Assembly (NCBI GenBank): GCA_964622375.1
Contig: CAZUQA010000111.1
Location: forward strand, 1-33,624
Origin: CAZUQA01 sp964622375
GTDB taxonomy: Bacteria > Bacillota_I > Bacilli_A > Erysipelotrichales > Erysipelotrichaceae
Reading direction: 5' to 3'
DNA: 33,624 nucleotides
Part shown: positions 25,911 to 33,371 of the stretch, piece after piece
Position numbering within the stretch: the first letter of the stretch is position 1
Layout of the letters: every line of letters starts with the position of its first letter
Program-made: the position numbers and the translations under genes
The notes under the pieces: model-generated
Seen by the model: the letters and a program-made list of their open reading frames with translations, nothing else
Told to the model about the DNA's origin: nothing
The model's database searches: none

Positions 25911-26423
25911 ATGAACTTAAAAGATTACATTGCAAATATACCGGATTTTCCGGCACCAGGAGTTCTTTTTCGTGATATCACGCCTTTGATGGGAAATGGT
26001 GAAGCTTTCAATTATGCCAGCAAACAGATCGTCGAATTTGCTAAAGAAGTCGGCTGTGAGATGATTGTGGGTCCGGAATCCCGGGGTTTTATCTTTGGCT
26101 GTCCGGTCGCTCATGAGTTGAAAATCGGTTTTGCGCCGGTGCGGAAACCGGGGAAACTACCGCGCGAGACGGTGAGTGTTAGATATGATTTAGAATATGG
26201 CTCCAATGAGTTACATATTCATAAGGATGCCATTAAGCCGGGACAAAAGGTTTTAATTGTTGATGACCTTTTAGCAACCGGGGGAACGGTCGATGCCACT
26301 ATCAAGTTGGTCGAGAGCTTGGGTGGTGTTGTTGTCGGCTGTGCCTTTTTGATTGAACTACTCGACTTAAAAGGAAGGGAGTTTTTGACAGGATATAAAG
26401 TGCTAACTTTGATGTCATATTAA
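25911..26423 (+). CDS. apt: Adenine phosphoribosyltransferase
   Basis: Converts adenine and PRPP to AMP. The 170-residue protein is a typical type I phosphoribosyltransferase: the PRPP site VLIVDDLLATGGT is intact, as are FRDITPLM near the N-terminus and the flexible-loop segment RKPGKLPRET that covers the active site. The AAGGA ribosome site lies just after the deoD stop. With deoD it makes a two-step adenosine-to-AMP salvage route. The stop codon overlaps a terminator. Confidence 0.97.
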   Translation: MNLKDYIANIPDFPAPGVLFRDITPLMGNGEAFNYASKQIVEFAKEVGCEMIVGPESRGFIFGCPVAHELKIGFAPVRKPGKLPRETVSVRYDLEYGSNELHIHKDAIKPGQKVLIVDDLLATGGTVDATIKLVESLGGVVVGCAFLIELLDLKGREFLTGYKVLTLMSY

Positions 26424-26443
26424 AAACCGCTCAGCGGTTTTTT
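26422..26443 (+). terminator. Rho-independent terminator after apt
   Basis: AAAAACCGC pairs with GCGGTTTTT around TCA, with a six-T tail (26438-26443). It begins on the apt stop codon. The next start codon is only 10 nt beyond. Confidence 0.85.
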
Positions 26444-26453
26444 ACAAGCAACT

Positions 26454-27221
26454 ATGAAAACTAAAATGATGATAAGATTTTTTCCGGCTTTATTATCTAT
26501 AGGGGGACTAGTAGTAGGAGCATGTTTGATTAACAATACTTTAACAAACTTAAAAGTAAGCAACGATAATTCTTTATGGTTTGCGGCTTTCTTTGGCGTC
26601 AATCTGATTATTTATGTAATAATGCAGAATATTCTGTGGCTGAAAAAGAAAAAGGCAGCAAAGCGTTTATTGCTGGTGTTCGTTTGCTTTCTCATTATAT
26701 TTCTTGGTGTGGAAAGCGCGATTTACACTTCTACTTTTAAAAAGGCAGAGAAAGGTGATGCCCTGATTGTTTTAGGTGGGGGCTTAGCAGGGGAAAACCC
26801 CGGTCCTTTGTTGTTGCTTAGGCTGGATGAAGCCTACAAGTTCTTAGTGAAAAACCCCCAGGCAGTTTGTGTTGTTAGTGGGGGACAAGGGGCGGATGAG
26901 ATTCGCAGTGAAGCAGAAGTCATGGCAAGTTACCTAATAAGAAAAGGGATTGCTGCCGACAGAATATTGTTGGAAGACAAAGCGACAAGAACTATGGAAA
27001 ACTTTAGTTATTCAAAAATTCTCCTAGATGACTATTTCCAAGGAGCAGACTATAGCACTGTTTATGTCACGAATTCTTTTCATGTTTACCGCTCCGGCCT
27101 AATAGCTGAGAAAGTGGGTCTATCAGTTCAAGGCTTGTCTTCACCGACTTTTCCCAATGTTCAAGTGAATTTCTATTTGCGGGAATTCTGTTCATTGATT
27201 TACTTTTGGCTATTTGACTAA
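26454..27221 (+). CDS. YdcF/SanA-like DUF218 membrane protein, first copy
   Basis: A 255-residue protein with three N-terminal membrane helices (about 6-25, 41-62 and 71-91) and a DUF218/ElyC-like domain outside. The domain shows KGDALIVLGGG, VVSGGQGADEIRSEAEVMA, the Arg-Ile-Leu-Leu-Glu run, and TNSFHVYRSG. The family, which includes SanA and ElyC, is tied to envelope and peptidoglycan homeostasis, but its reaction is not known. No Shine-Dalgarno is visible before ATG 26454 or before the Met codons at 26466 and 26469, and the start is 10 nt from a strong terminator, so expression is unclear. It shares its layout and most motifs with the next gene, from a tandem duplication. Confidence 0.85.
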   Translation: MKTKMMIRFFPALLSIGGLVVGACLINNTLTNLKVSNDNSLWFAAFFGVNLIIYVIMQNILWLKKKKAAKRLLLVFVCFLIIFLGVESAIYTSTFKKAEKGDALIVLGGGLAGENPGPLLLLRLDEAYKFLVKNPQAVCVVSGGQGADEIRSEAEVMASYLIRKGIAADRILLEDKATRTMENFSYSKILLDDYFQGADYSTVYVTNSFHVYRSGLIAEKVGLSVQGLSSPTFPNVQVNFYLREFCSLIYFWLFD

Positions 27222-27238
27222 AAATAGGGAATATCGTT

Positions 27239-28003
27239 ATGTATAATAAAAATTGGAAAGAACAAACTTGGGGAACCAAACTAGCATTAATTGTTGGAAT
27301 ATATCTGATAATTGATACTTTACGGATGGTTATTATTGGCGGTTATGATTCTTCTAAGTTGTTTAGTGCTTTGTTTGGTTGTGGGTTAATTGCTTACATT
27401 CTCCTTTACAATTTTTTAAAAAAGCGACAAAGATTCTTAGCGAAAATACTGTTGTCATTGTTTATTGCTTTCGCTGTTTCTTTTGTCGTTGTTGAAGGTT
27501 TACTGATAAGTAAGACCCTAGCTAAAGTAGAGAAGGGAGATGCCATAATTGTTTTAGGAGCAGCTCTAGTCGGAGAAGAACCATCAGTAACATTGCGCCA
27601 GCGTTTACACAAAGCCTATGAGTTTATGTTGGCTAATCCTGAGGCCATTGCTGTATTAAGTGGCGGTCAGGGTCCCAAGGAGCTGGTTAGTGAAGCAGAG
27701 GCGATGTCACGCTACTTAATGAGGATGGGAGTTGCTCAGGAGCGTCTACTTCTGGAGGAGCAGTCAACGGATACTTACGAAAATTTCGTTTTCTCAAAAA
27801 AAATACTCGATGAGTATTTTGATGGAAAAGACTATCAAGCTGTCTTTGTGACTAACGGTTTTCATATCTACCGTTCCGGGACAATTGCCGCAATGATTGG
27901 GTTGCCGGCTAAGGGCTTGGCGGCGCCGACGATGATTACTTTAGCTGTAAACTACTATATAAGAGAATACTGTTCGCTGGTTTATCTGTGGTTGTTCAAG
28001 TGA
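27239..28003 (+). CDS. YdcF/SanA-like DUF218 membrane protein, second copy
   Basis: A 254-residue paralogue of the preceding gene, with the same three-helix N-terminus and DUF218 domain: KGDAIIVLGAA, VLSGGQGPKELVSEAEAMSRYL, RLLLEEQSTDTYENF and TNGFHIYRSG. The C-termini also match (REYCSLVYLWLF here, REFCSLIYFWLF in the first). It starts 17 nt after the first copy with a weak AGGGA site. It is convergent with asnA. The 31-nt gap between them (28004-28034) contains no clear terminator. Confidence 0.86.
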   Translation: MYNKNWKEQTWGTKLALIVGIYLIIDTLRMVIIGGYDSSKLFSALFGCGLIAYILLYNFLKKRQRFLAKILLSLFIAFAVSFVVVEGLLISKTLAKVEKGDAIIVLGAALVGEEPSVTLRQRLHKAYEFMLANPEAIAVLSGGQGPKELVSEAEAMSRYLMRMGVAQERLLLEEQSTDTYENFVFSKKILDEYFDGKDYQAVFVTNGFHIYRSGTIAAMIGLPAKGLAAPTMITLAVNYYIREYCSLVYLWLFK

Positions 28004-28034
28004 AGCTCAATGATAGAATAAAAACCACTAAAAG

Positions 28035-29048
28035 TTACAGTAAGTGAATATTATTTTCCTGGCAAGCAGTAACCATAGCTTGAGGCCAGAGTGATACCTG
28101 TACTTCACCGATATGGGCTTTATGCATTAAAACCAAACAAATGCGACTTTGCCCGATACCTCCGCCGATAGTCAACGGTAATTGACCCTTAGCTAACATT
28201 TGATGATAGGGAAGGCTTAAACGCTCATTAGCCTGCGCTTTTTCTAGTTGAGTAAGCAATGACTTTTCATCAACGCGGATTCCCATGCTACTGAGTTCAA
28301 CAGCGCAATCTAGTAAAGGATAATAAACTAATAAATCACCGTTTAGTTGCCAATCGTCATAGTCGGGAGCGCGGTTATCATGGGGCAGGCCATTGGTAAG
28401 CTTTTCACCGATTTGCAGAATGAAAACGGTTTTATACTCTTTGCAGATTTTATATTCTCTTTCTTTAGGATCGAGGTTTGGGTATTTGTCTAAGAGTTCT
28501 TGAGCAGTTATAAAGAAAACATCGGCAGCTATTAATGAAGTAAGTTGTGGGTATTTGCCGATTAATTGATATTCGGTAGCTTTTAGTGCTCTGACAATTT
28601 TTATTACGGTTTCTTTAAGATAGGCGATATTTCTTTGACTGCGATCGATTACTTTCTCCCAATCCCACTGATCGACATAATTGGAATGAAGATTGTCTAA
28701 TACCTCATCACGACGGATAGCATTCATATCGGTGTAAAGACCTTTATCCTGCCAAAAGTCATAGATTTTTAAGGCAAGCCTTTTCCATTTAGCTAATGAT
28801 TGGACAATCTCGATTTCTTCATCAGGCAGACAGGCTATTTCGAAAGCGACGGGGCGTTCAACTCCGCTTAGATTGTCATTTAGACCGGAAGCTTTGGTTA
28901 CATAAAGCGGAGCCGAAACTCTGCTGAGATTGAGATTCTTAGCCAGTTCGGTTTCAAAACTGTCTTTAACCAGTTTAATTGCTTTTTGTGTATTAAAAAC
29001 ATCAAAAGGGTCTTCATAATTCTTCGGGATTATTAGTCGTTCTTTCAT
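28035..29048 (-). CDS. asnA: Ammonia-dependent asparagine synthetase AsnA
   Basis: Makes asparagine from aspartate, ammonia and ATP. It is related to class II aminoacyl-tRNA synthetases. The 337-residue product matches the family throughout: the DNLSGVERP segment, SLAKWKR, YTDMNAIRRDE, YVDQWDWEKV, RAPDYDDWQLNGDLL, VELSSMGIRVD and GGGIGQSRI. I place the start at ATG 29048, with GGAG 5 nt upstream. An in-frame ATG 27 nt earlier lacks such a site and overlaps the promoter. Expression is from the extended -10 at 29075-29083. With AsnA present, GatCAB is less likely to be the sole asparagine source. Confidence 0.95.
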   Translation of the reverse strand: MKERLIIPKNYEDPFDVFNTQKAIKLVKDSFETELAKNLNLSRVSAPLYVTKASGLNDNLSGVERPVAFEIACLPDEEIEIVQSLAKWKRLALKIYDFWQDKGLYTDMNAIRRDEVLDNLHSNYVDQWDWEKVIDRSQRNIAYLKETVIKIVRALKATEYQLIGKYPQLTSLIAADVFFITAQELLDKYPNLDPKEREYKICKEYKTVFILQIGEKLTNGLPHDNRAPDYDDWQLNGDLLVYYPLLDCAVELSSMGIRVDEKSLLTQLEKAQANERLSLPYHQMLAKGQLPLTIGGGIGQSRICLVLMHKAHIGEVQVSLWPQAMVTACQENNIHLL

Positions 29049-29074
29049 ACAGGCTCCAAAATTAGATATAGTCA

Positions 29075-29083
29075 ATTATAGCA
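29075..29083 (-). promoter_or_regulatory. Extended -10 promoter of asnA
   Basis: On the minus strand the sequence reads TGC-TATAAT, a perfect extended -10, with no good -35. The predicted start, near 29068, gives a leader of about 20 nt with the GGAG site. Confidence 0.55.
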
Positions 29084-29111
29084 TTAAAGCATTTTTAAGT
29101 ACTATTAAGTC

Positions 29112-29579
29112 TTATTTTAACAACTTCTCAAAGAAATGGGCTTTTTCCTTCAGACCCAAGTGTTGGTAGAATTGGCAAGCATTATCATTTTTAGAGTTAA
29201 CCATGAGTTCGACAGCATCATAATCGCTTATTTTGGCATAGTCGAAAATATATTCCATCATTTGCCGGCCGACACCACAGTGTTGAAACTCAACAGCATT
29301 ACCAAAGGCATCAAGCAACAGTGTTTTCCGGGGCATCATCACGGGATGGTCAGTTACACGGGGAAAACAAACAGCGTAGCTGATAATCTGTTCTTGGTAA
29401 AGACCGACAAAAACCAAGGCTGTTGTTAACCACGCAGAAAATAGTTCTTGGGAAATTACTTCGTCAACCGCCAGGTAAAGATCAGGACGGAGATTTACAT
29501 GTAGTTGATGGACTTGCTGGGCAATAATGTTGATGGCAGCTAAATCGTTCTCTTCGGCTTTACGGATCAGAATTTTCAT
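29112..29579 (-). CDS. GNAT family N-acetyltransferase
   Basis: A 155-residue acetyl-CoA-dependent transferase. The acetyl-CoA loop is QHCGVGRQMMEYI (usual Q/R-x-x-G-x-G/A), followed by DAVELMVNSKNDNACQFYQHLGL, the beta-5/alpha-4 pattern with the conserved Asn and Tyr. The first residues, IRKAEENDLAAINIIAQQ, are also typical. The substrate cannot be assigned. GGAGG lies about 7 nt before the ATG and a good promoter (29605-29633) sits directly upstream. Confidence 0.9.
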   Translation of the reverse strand: MKILIRKAEENDLAAINIIAQQVHQLHVNLRPDLYLAVDEVISQELFSAWLTTALVFVGLYQEQIISYAVCFPRVTDHPVMMPRKTLLLDAFGNAVEFQHCGVGRQMMEYIFDYAKISDYDAVELMVNSKNDNACQFYQHLGLKEKAHFFEKLLK

Positions 29580-29604
29580 TTTCTTCCTCCAAATTATTAA
29601 GTGA

Positions 29605-29633
29605 AGTATAGAAGAAAAATCAGAATTTTACAA
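29605..29633 (-). promoter_or_regulatory. SigA promoter of the GNAT gene
   Basis: On the minus strand, TTGTAA (29628-29633) and TATACT (29605-29610) are 17 nt apart. The resulting leader is about 20 nt. Confidence 0.6.
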
Positions 29634-29667
29634 TTGCCGCTTTTCGATTTCATTTTTTAGCCGGAAC

Positions 29668-31134
29668 TTATTTCATTAATTCTCTGGCAATCTCTAAATC
29701 AGATTCATAGGCGACAAATTCGCCTTTGACTTTTTGATATTGTTCTTCGCCTTTACCCAGTATAACAACAACATCACCGGGTTGGGCTTTACTAATCGCG
29801 GTTTCTATGGCTTGTTTTCTATCAATAATAATTTCATAGGGTATGGACAGATAGGTGGCTATCTCTTGACAGATCGCGGTTGCCGCTTCAAACTGCGGAT
29901 CTTCTGCTGTTAAATACATAAACTGGCAGTAACTACCGGCAATTTCTCCTAATTCCCGGCGTCGATTATAAGCTTTACCGCCCGGACCACCGGCTACTGT
30001 AATGATTTTACTTCCTGGATAGTCTAATTCTAAGGATTCGTACAGTTTTGTGAAACTCAATTGATTATGAGCATAATCGACGATGACGGTGATTCCGGCT
30101 TTTTCAAAAACATTCATTCGACCACTGACTTCTGTTTTGGCAATGCCGCGTTGAATGCAAGCATCATCGATGCCGTATAAGCGACAAGTTACAATTGCAG
30201 CTAAGGCATTTTCAATATTGAAGCGACCGGCAATTTTCGTTTGCAAGTTAAGCTGGTAGTCTAAACCATAAACCGTGAAATGCCAGAAATCACCGACTTT
30301 GGCAATGTTGTCGACATAGTAATCGACGGCGCCTTTGTTAGCTGCTGAACCATAGGTTATGATAACTTCAGCATTTTCGGCAGCTTGCCGGACTTCGGGA
30401 AAACAAGCTGTTTCATAATTGATAACGACCTGACGGCAATTTCTTATAAACTCCAGTTTGCACTGCAGATAGTCAGCAAAATCTTCATGTTCCTCGGGAC
30501 TGATATGATCTTCAGCAATATTCAAAAACAAACCGGTATCAAATTCTATGCCATAAGCTCTTTGGGTTTTGTAAGCTTGTGAAGTTACTTCCATGGTTAG
30601 AAAGCCAAGACCGCAATCGGCAACTTCACGAAACAAACGATGCAACTCAATGGCTTCCGGGGTTGTCAAATGAGCTTCTTCTTTTCTTTTCCCCGTATCA
30701 ACTTCAATCGTTGAGATAAGAGCCGAAGAATAAGAAAGGTATTCATCCAAGACATTTTTTATATAGTAACTGGTTGTCGTCTTGCCTTTTGTTCCGGTTA
30801 TGCCAATGAGTTTAAAGGCTTTGTAGGCATAATTAAAAAACTCACGGGCTGCTAAAGCCATGGCTCGACGGATATCACTTACTAACAATTGGGGGCAATC
30901 AACTAAGTCATAACGGTTTTCACTGACCACTAATATAGCGCCTTGGGTCAAGGCTTGAAGCAGAAATTCCGTCCTAAAGTTTTGACCTTTCACAAAGAAA
31001 ACTGTGGCATCTGTGACCGCCCGAGAATCAAAAGTAAGGTCGCTGATTTCCTGAGAACTATGAGGGTCAATATTAACTATTTGTCGTAGGAGTTGTTCTT
31101 TTTCTAAGAGCTTGACTAATTGATTGATTTGCAT
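29668..31134 (-). CDS. murE: UDP-N-acetylmuramyl-tripeptide synthetase-like Mur ligase (MurE)
   Basis: A Mur ligase that should add the third residue to UDP-MurNAc-L-Ala-D-Glu with ATP. The 488 residues include a MurE-type N-terminal domain (DLTFDSRAV), the ATP-binding GITGTKGKTTTSYY, the LTTPEAIELHRLF run, TMEVTSQAY, GRFNIENALAA, IVDYAHN and the GGPGGK segment. The third-residue selectivity motif, DNPR in meso-DAP enzymes, reads EDPQ here (411-414). It is thus probably not a DAP enzyme; lysine, ornithine or another amino acid are open. It begins 5 nt after the ureohydrolase stop, so the two are likely co-transcribed. A second murE elsewhere in the genome is possible. Confidence 0.87.
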   Translation of the reverse strand: MQINQLVKLLEKEQLLRQIVNIDPHSSQEISDLTFDSRAVTDATVFFVKGQNFRTEFLLQALTQGAILVVSENRYDLVDCPQLLVSDIRRAMALAAREFFNYAYKAFKLIGITGTKGKTTTSYYIKNVLDEYLSYSSALISTIEVDTGKRKEEAHLTTPEAIELHRLFREVADCGLGFLTMEVTSQAYKTQRAYGIEFDTGLFLNIAEDHISPEEHEDFADYLQCKLEFIRNCRQVVINYETACFPEVRQAAENAEVIITYGSAANKGAVDYYVDNIAKVGDFWHFTVYGLDYQLNLQTKIAGRFNIENALAAIVTCRLYGIDDACIQRGIAKTEVSGRMNVFEKAGITVIVDYAHNQLSFTKLYESLELDYPGSKIITVAGGPGGKAYNRRRELGEIAGSYCQFMYLTAEDPQFEAATAICQEIATYLSIPYEIIIDRKQAIETAISKAQPGDVVVILGKGEEQYQKVKGEFVAYESDLEIARELMK

Positions 31135-31139
31135 GTTGT

Positions 31140-32099
31140 TTATTTTCCGGTTTTATTGTAACCGACAGCTAGAAAGTTATACAGGACTTCCCAAGCGGCA
31201 TAAGCGGTAATTTCGCTGGCATCCTGTTGCGGATTGAGTTCAACTAAATCAAAAGCCACAATGTTAAATTCACTTAACATTCGTAACAGGTTCAAAGTCT
31301 TCATAAAATTGATGCCATTATATTTTGGGGTACCAACACCACTGCTGACTGACGTTTCTAAAGCGTCCATATCAAAAGTAACATAGAGGCCGTCACAAGC
31401 GGCGAATTTTTCGCGTAAAACGGTAACAATTTTTTCGTTTTCCCAATCATTATTGAATTCGTTAGCTGTTATGATGGTTATGCCATTTTCCCTGGCAAAA
31501 TCATGCCAAAGGCGATTGACCATACCGCGCAAACCGATAACCACCATATTGTCACCGTCCAAATGTTTCTCAGCGATTAACTTTGTAAACTGGTTACAGT
31601 GACTGATGCGCGGAAAATAAGGCAGGTCCGGCTCAGTATCATTATGGGCATCGAACTGCAATAATCCTAATTTTTGATAATTCCCGCCTTTTTTAACTCC
31701 GATAAAACTACCGTAGCTTATCGAGTGGTCACCACCTAAAATCAACGGGAAACTGGTTTTCCGGATTGTGCTGATAACTGTAACTATTTCTTCTTGGGTT
31801 TTCTCTTGATTGCCATGCCAAATGTTGATATCACCAACATCACAAATATTAACTTTGTTGGTCTTAACAAAACAGTGGTTGTCATAGTCATAACAATCTA
31901 TACCGTCAATTTTTTTCCACAGCGAGTGTTCACGAATAGCGCGAGGTGCGTCTTTCATTCCCAAACGGTAAGTTGCTCCCATCTCATTAGGGATGCCAAC
32001 TACAACAACTTCATAATTTTTGACATTATCTAGTACTTCATATTCACTGCCTACAAAGGTAGCAATACCACAATGTTTTAGTTCTTCATTGTACTTCAT
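31140..32099 (-). CDS. Ureohydrolase (arginase/agmatinase/formiminoglutamase family)
   Basis: A 319-residue binuclear-metal hydrolase of guanidino compounds. The metal ligands are present: His125 in GGDHS, Asp150, His152 and Asp154 in FDAHND, and Asp243 and Asp245 in TFDMDALE. The usual LDP-x-x-APGTGTP loop reads LETSVSSGVGTP. The end, DLVELNPQQDASEITAYAAW, is standard. The family cleaves arginine to ornithine and urea, agmatine to putrescine, or formiminoglutamate to glutamate; the sequence alone does not decide. ATG 32099 has GAGG about 11 nt upstream, and an extended -10 at 32160-32168. Coupling to murE is unusual. Confidence 0.88.
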   Translation of the reverse strand: MKYNEELKHCGIATFVGSEYEVLDNVKNYEVVVVGIPNEMGATYRLGMKDAPRAIREHSLWKKIDGIDCYDYDNHCFVKTNKVNICDVGDINIWHGNQEKTQEEIVTVISTIRKTSFPLILGGDHSISYGSFIGVKKGGNYQKLGLLQFDAHNDTEPDLPYFPRISHCNQFTKLIAEKHLDGDNMVVIGLRGMVNRLWHDFARENGITIITANEFNNDWENEKIVTVLREKFAACDGLYVTFDMDALETSVSSGVGTPKYNGINFMKTLNLLRMLSEFNIVAFDLVELNPQQDASEITAYAAWEVLYNFLAVGYNKTGK

Positions 32100-32147
32100 T
32101 AATTCTTATTACCTCTTCTCTGCATGCTGAGTCATTATCTAGCATTA

Positions 32148-32284
32148 AACTCATCAAACATTATAGCACAATTCAAAAAACAGCATTTGTCGTTGAAAAT
32201 GAAAAGCTGTTAACAAATTCCCAACTCGGTTTTTTGCCAATAAGGTAGAAGATGAGTCTAGCATAAATAAATGTTTGATTAGTT
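32148..32284. repeat. Widely spaced 15-nt inverted repeat, one arm on the ureohydrolase promoter
   Basis: AACTCATCAAACATT (32148-32162) is the reverse complement of AATGTTTGATTAGTT (32270-32284) with one mismatch; 107 nt separate the arms. Each arm is also preceded by TGAGTC and CTAGCAT in direct orientation. The rest of this 241-nt intergenic stretch (32100-32340) shows no other gene, and no terminator for the upstream oxidoreductase. Confidence 0.45.
32160..32168 (-). promoter_or_regulatory. Extended -10 promoter of the ureohydrolase-murE operon
   Basis: On the minus strand the sequence reads TGC-TATAAT, identical to the asnA element, again with no clear -35. The start near 32153 gives a leader of about 54 nt that begins inside the inverted repeat at 32148-32162. 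Confidence 0.5.
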
Positions 32285-32340
32285 ATAGCGGTAAGTCAAG
32301 CTTTAATGCGGTGGTTGCAAATAAGTTGGAAACAATAGGC

Positions 32341-33333
32341 TTAGATTGATGTTGAACTTTGTTGGCTATTTCGCAGTTCATCAATTATTTTTAGGCTTGC
32401 TAATTGTTCTTGCAAAGTCGTGCCATAAAAAGGGTTTTCACTATCAGACCAGCAGTGCTCAATAAAATTCTCAACTTCATTTTTGTAGAGATTAACTTCG
32501 GGATATTCCAAAATCGTTTCTTGATCAAAAGTAGTGATAATTATTTTTTTCAGTGACTTCTCACTGAAGCAGTGCGGGATTTCTATTTTACCGGCAGTAC
32601 CGTAAAGCAAAAGGTGGTTCCCGGGAAAAGGCATAGTATGCGAGGAGTTGATAACAACATCTTTATCAGGGTAACGCATTAACAGAGTTTCGTTACTGAA
32701 GCTCTCTTTAAAAGCAAATAAGCGGCTGCTACCGCAAACTGTACAGTCAGCACCAAATAGTCCGACTATGAAATCGATGACATGAATGCCATTATCAGAG
32801 AATGTGCCACCACCACCCAGATTATTGTCGAGCTTCCAAAGTGAGCTGGCAGCTTGAGGATTGATGTTAAAACCCCATTGCCCCCAAACGCTGCGAACTT
32901 CACCAATTCTTTTATTCTGTAACATAACAGAGAGCTCATGATAGGCTGGTTGATGACGGAGATGATGGGCAATTGTGATTTCATTTGGATAGGTATTTAA
33001 GAGCTTGGCGATTTCTTGAGCTTCTGGGTAATTGCGAGCTAAAGGCTTCTCGCAGATAATTGCTTTGTTGTACTTGAGGCACTGTTCAATGGTTGCAAGA
33101 TGCAAAAAAGGCGGATTAGCGATGAATATCAAATCAAAGTCTTCTTGCCTTAACATTTCTTCAACATCACTATAATAGTTAGGGATGCCATACTCAGTAC
33201 AGGTTTGTTGAAGTTTTTCTTGATTGCGTGACTGTAAAGCGACAATCTCACAAAGGGAAGAAGTGGCTAAAGCGGGAATTGTTCTTTTTGTGCCACTACC
33301 GTTAGCTCCGATAATGACCATTCTTTTTTTCAT
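32341..33333 (-). CDS. Gfo/Idh/MocA family NAD(P)-dependent oxidoreductase
   Basis: A 330-residue sugar- or cyclitol-type dehydrogenase. The N-terminal Rossmann fold opens with VIIGANGSGTKRTIPAL, with one extra residue relative to the common GxGxxG spacing. The family signature CEKPLA is present, and GGGGTFSDNGIHVIDFIVGLFG contains the Asp and His of the typical D-x-G-x-H active-site region. The substrate is unknown. ATG 33333 follows GGAGGT by 4 nt. The methyltransferase-like gene upstream ends 38 nt away, so both may be one operon. Confidence 0.9.
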   Translation of the reverse strand: MKKRMVIIGANGSGTKRTIPALATSSLCEIVALQSRNQEKLQQTCTEYGIPNYYSDVEEMLRQEDFDLIFIANPPFLHLATIEQCLKYNKAIICEKPLARNYPEAQEIAKLLNTYPNEITIAHHLRHQPAYHELSVMLQNKRIGEVRSVWGQWGFNINPQAASSLWKLDNNLGGGGTFSDNGIHVIDFIVGLFGADCTVCGSSRLFAFKESFSNETLLMRYPDKDVVINSSHTMPFPGNHLLLYGTAGKIEIPHCFSEKSLKKIIITTFDQETILEYPEVNLYKNEVENFIEHCWSDSENPFYGTTLQEQLASLKIIDELRNSQQSSTSI

Positions 33334-33371
33334 AATTACCTCCAGGTTGATAAACGGTTTTACCTATGCTG

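Noticed and set aside
28004..28060. Terminator between the second YdcF gene and asnA
   Set aside because: Only a 4-bp stem (CACT/AGTG) with a long loop before a T-run on the minus strand; too weak to call.
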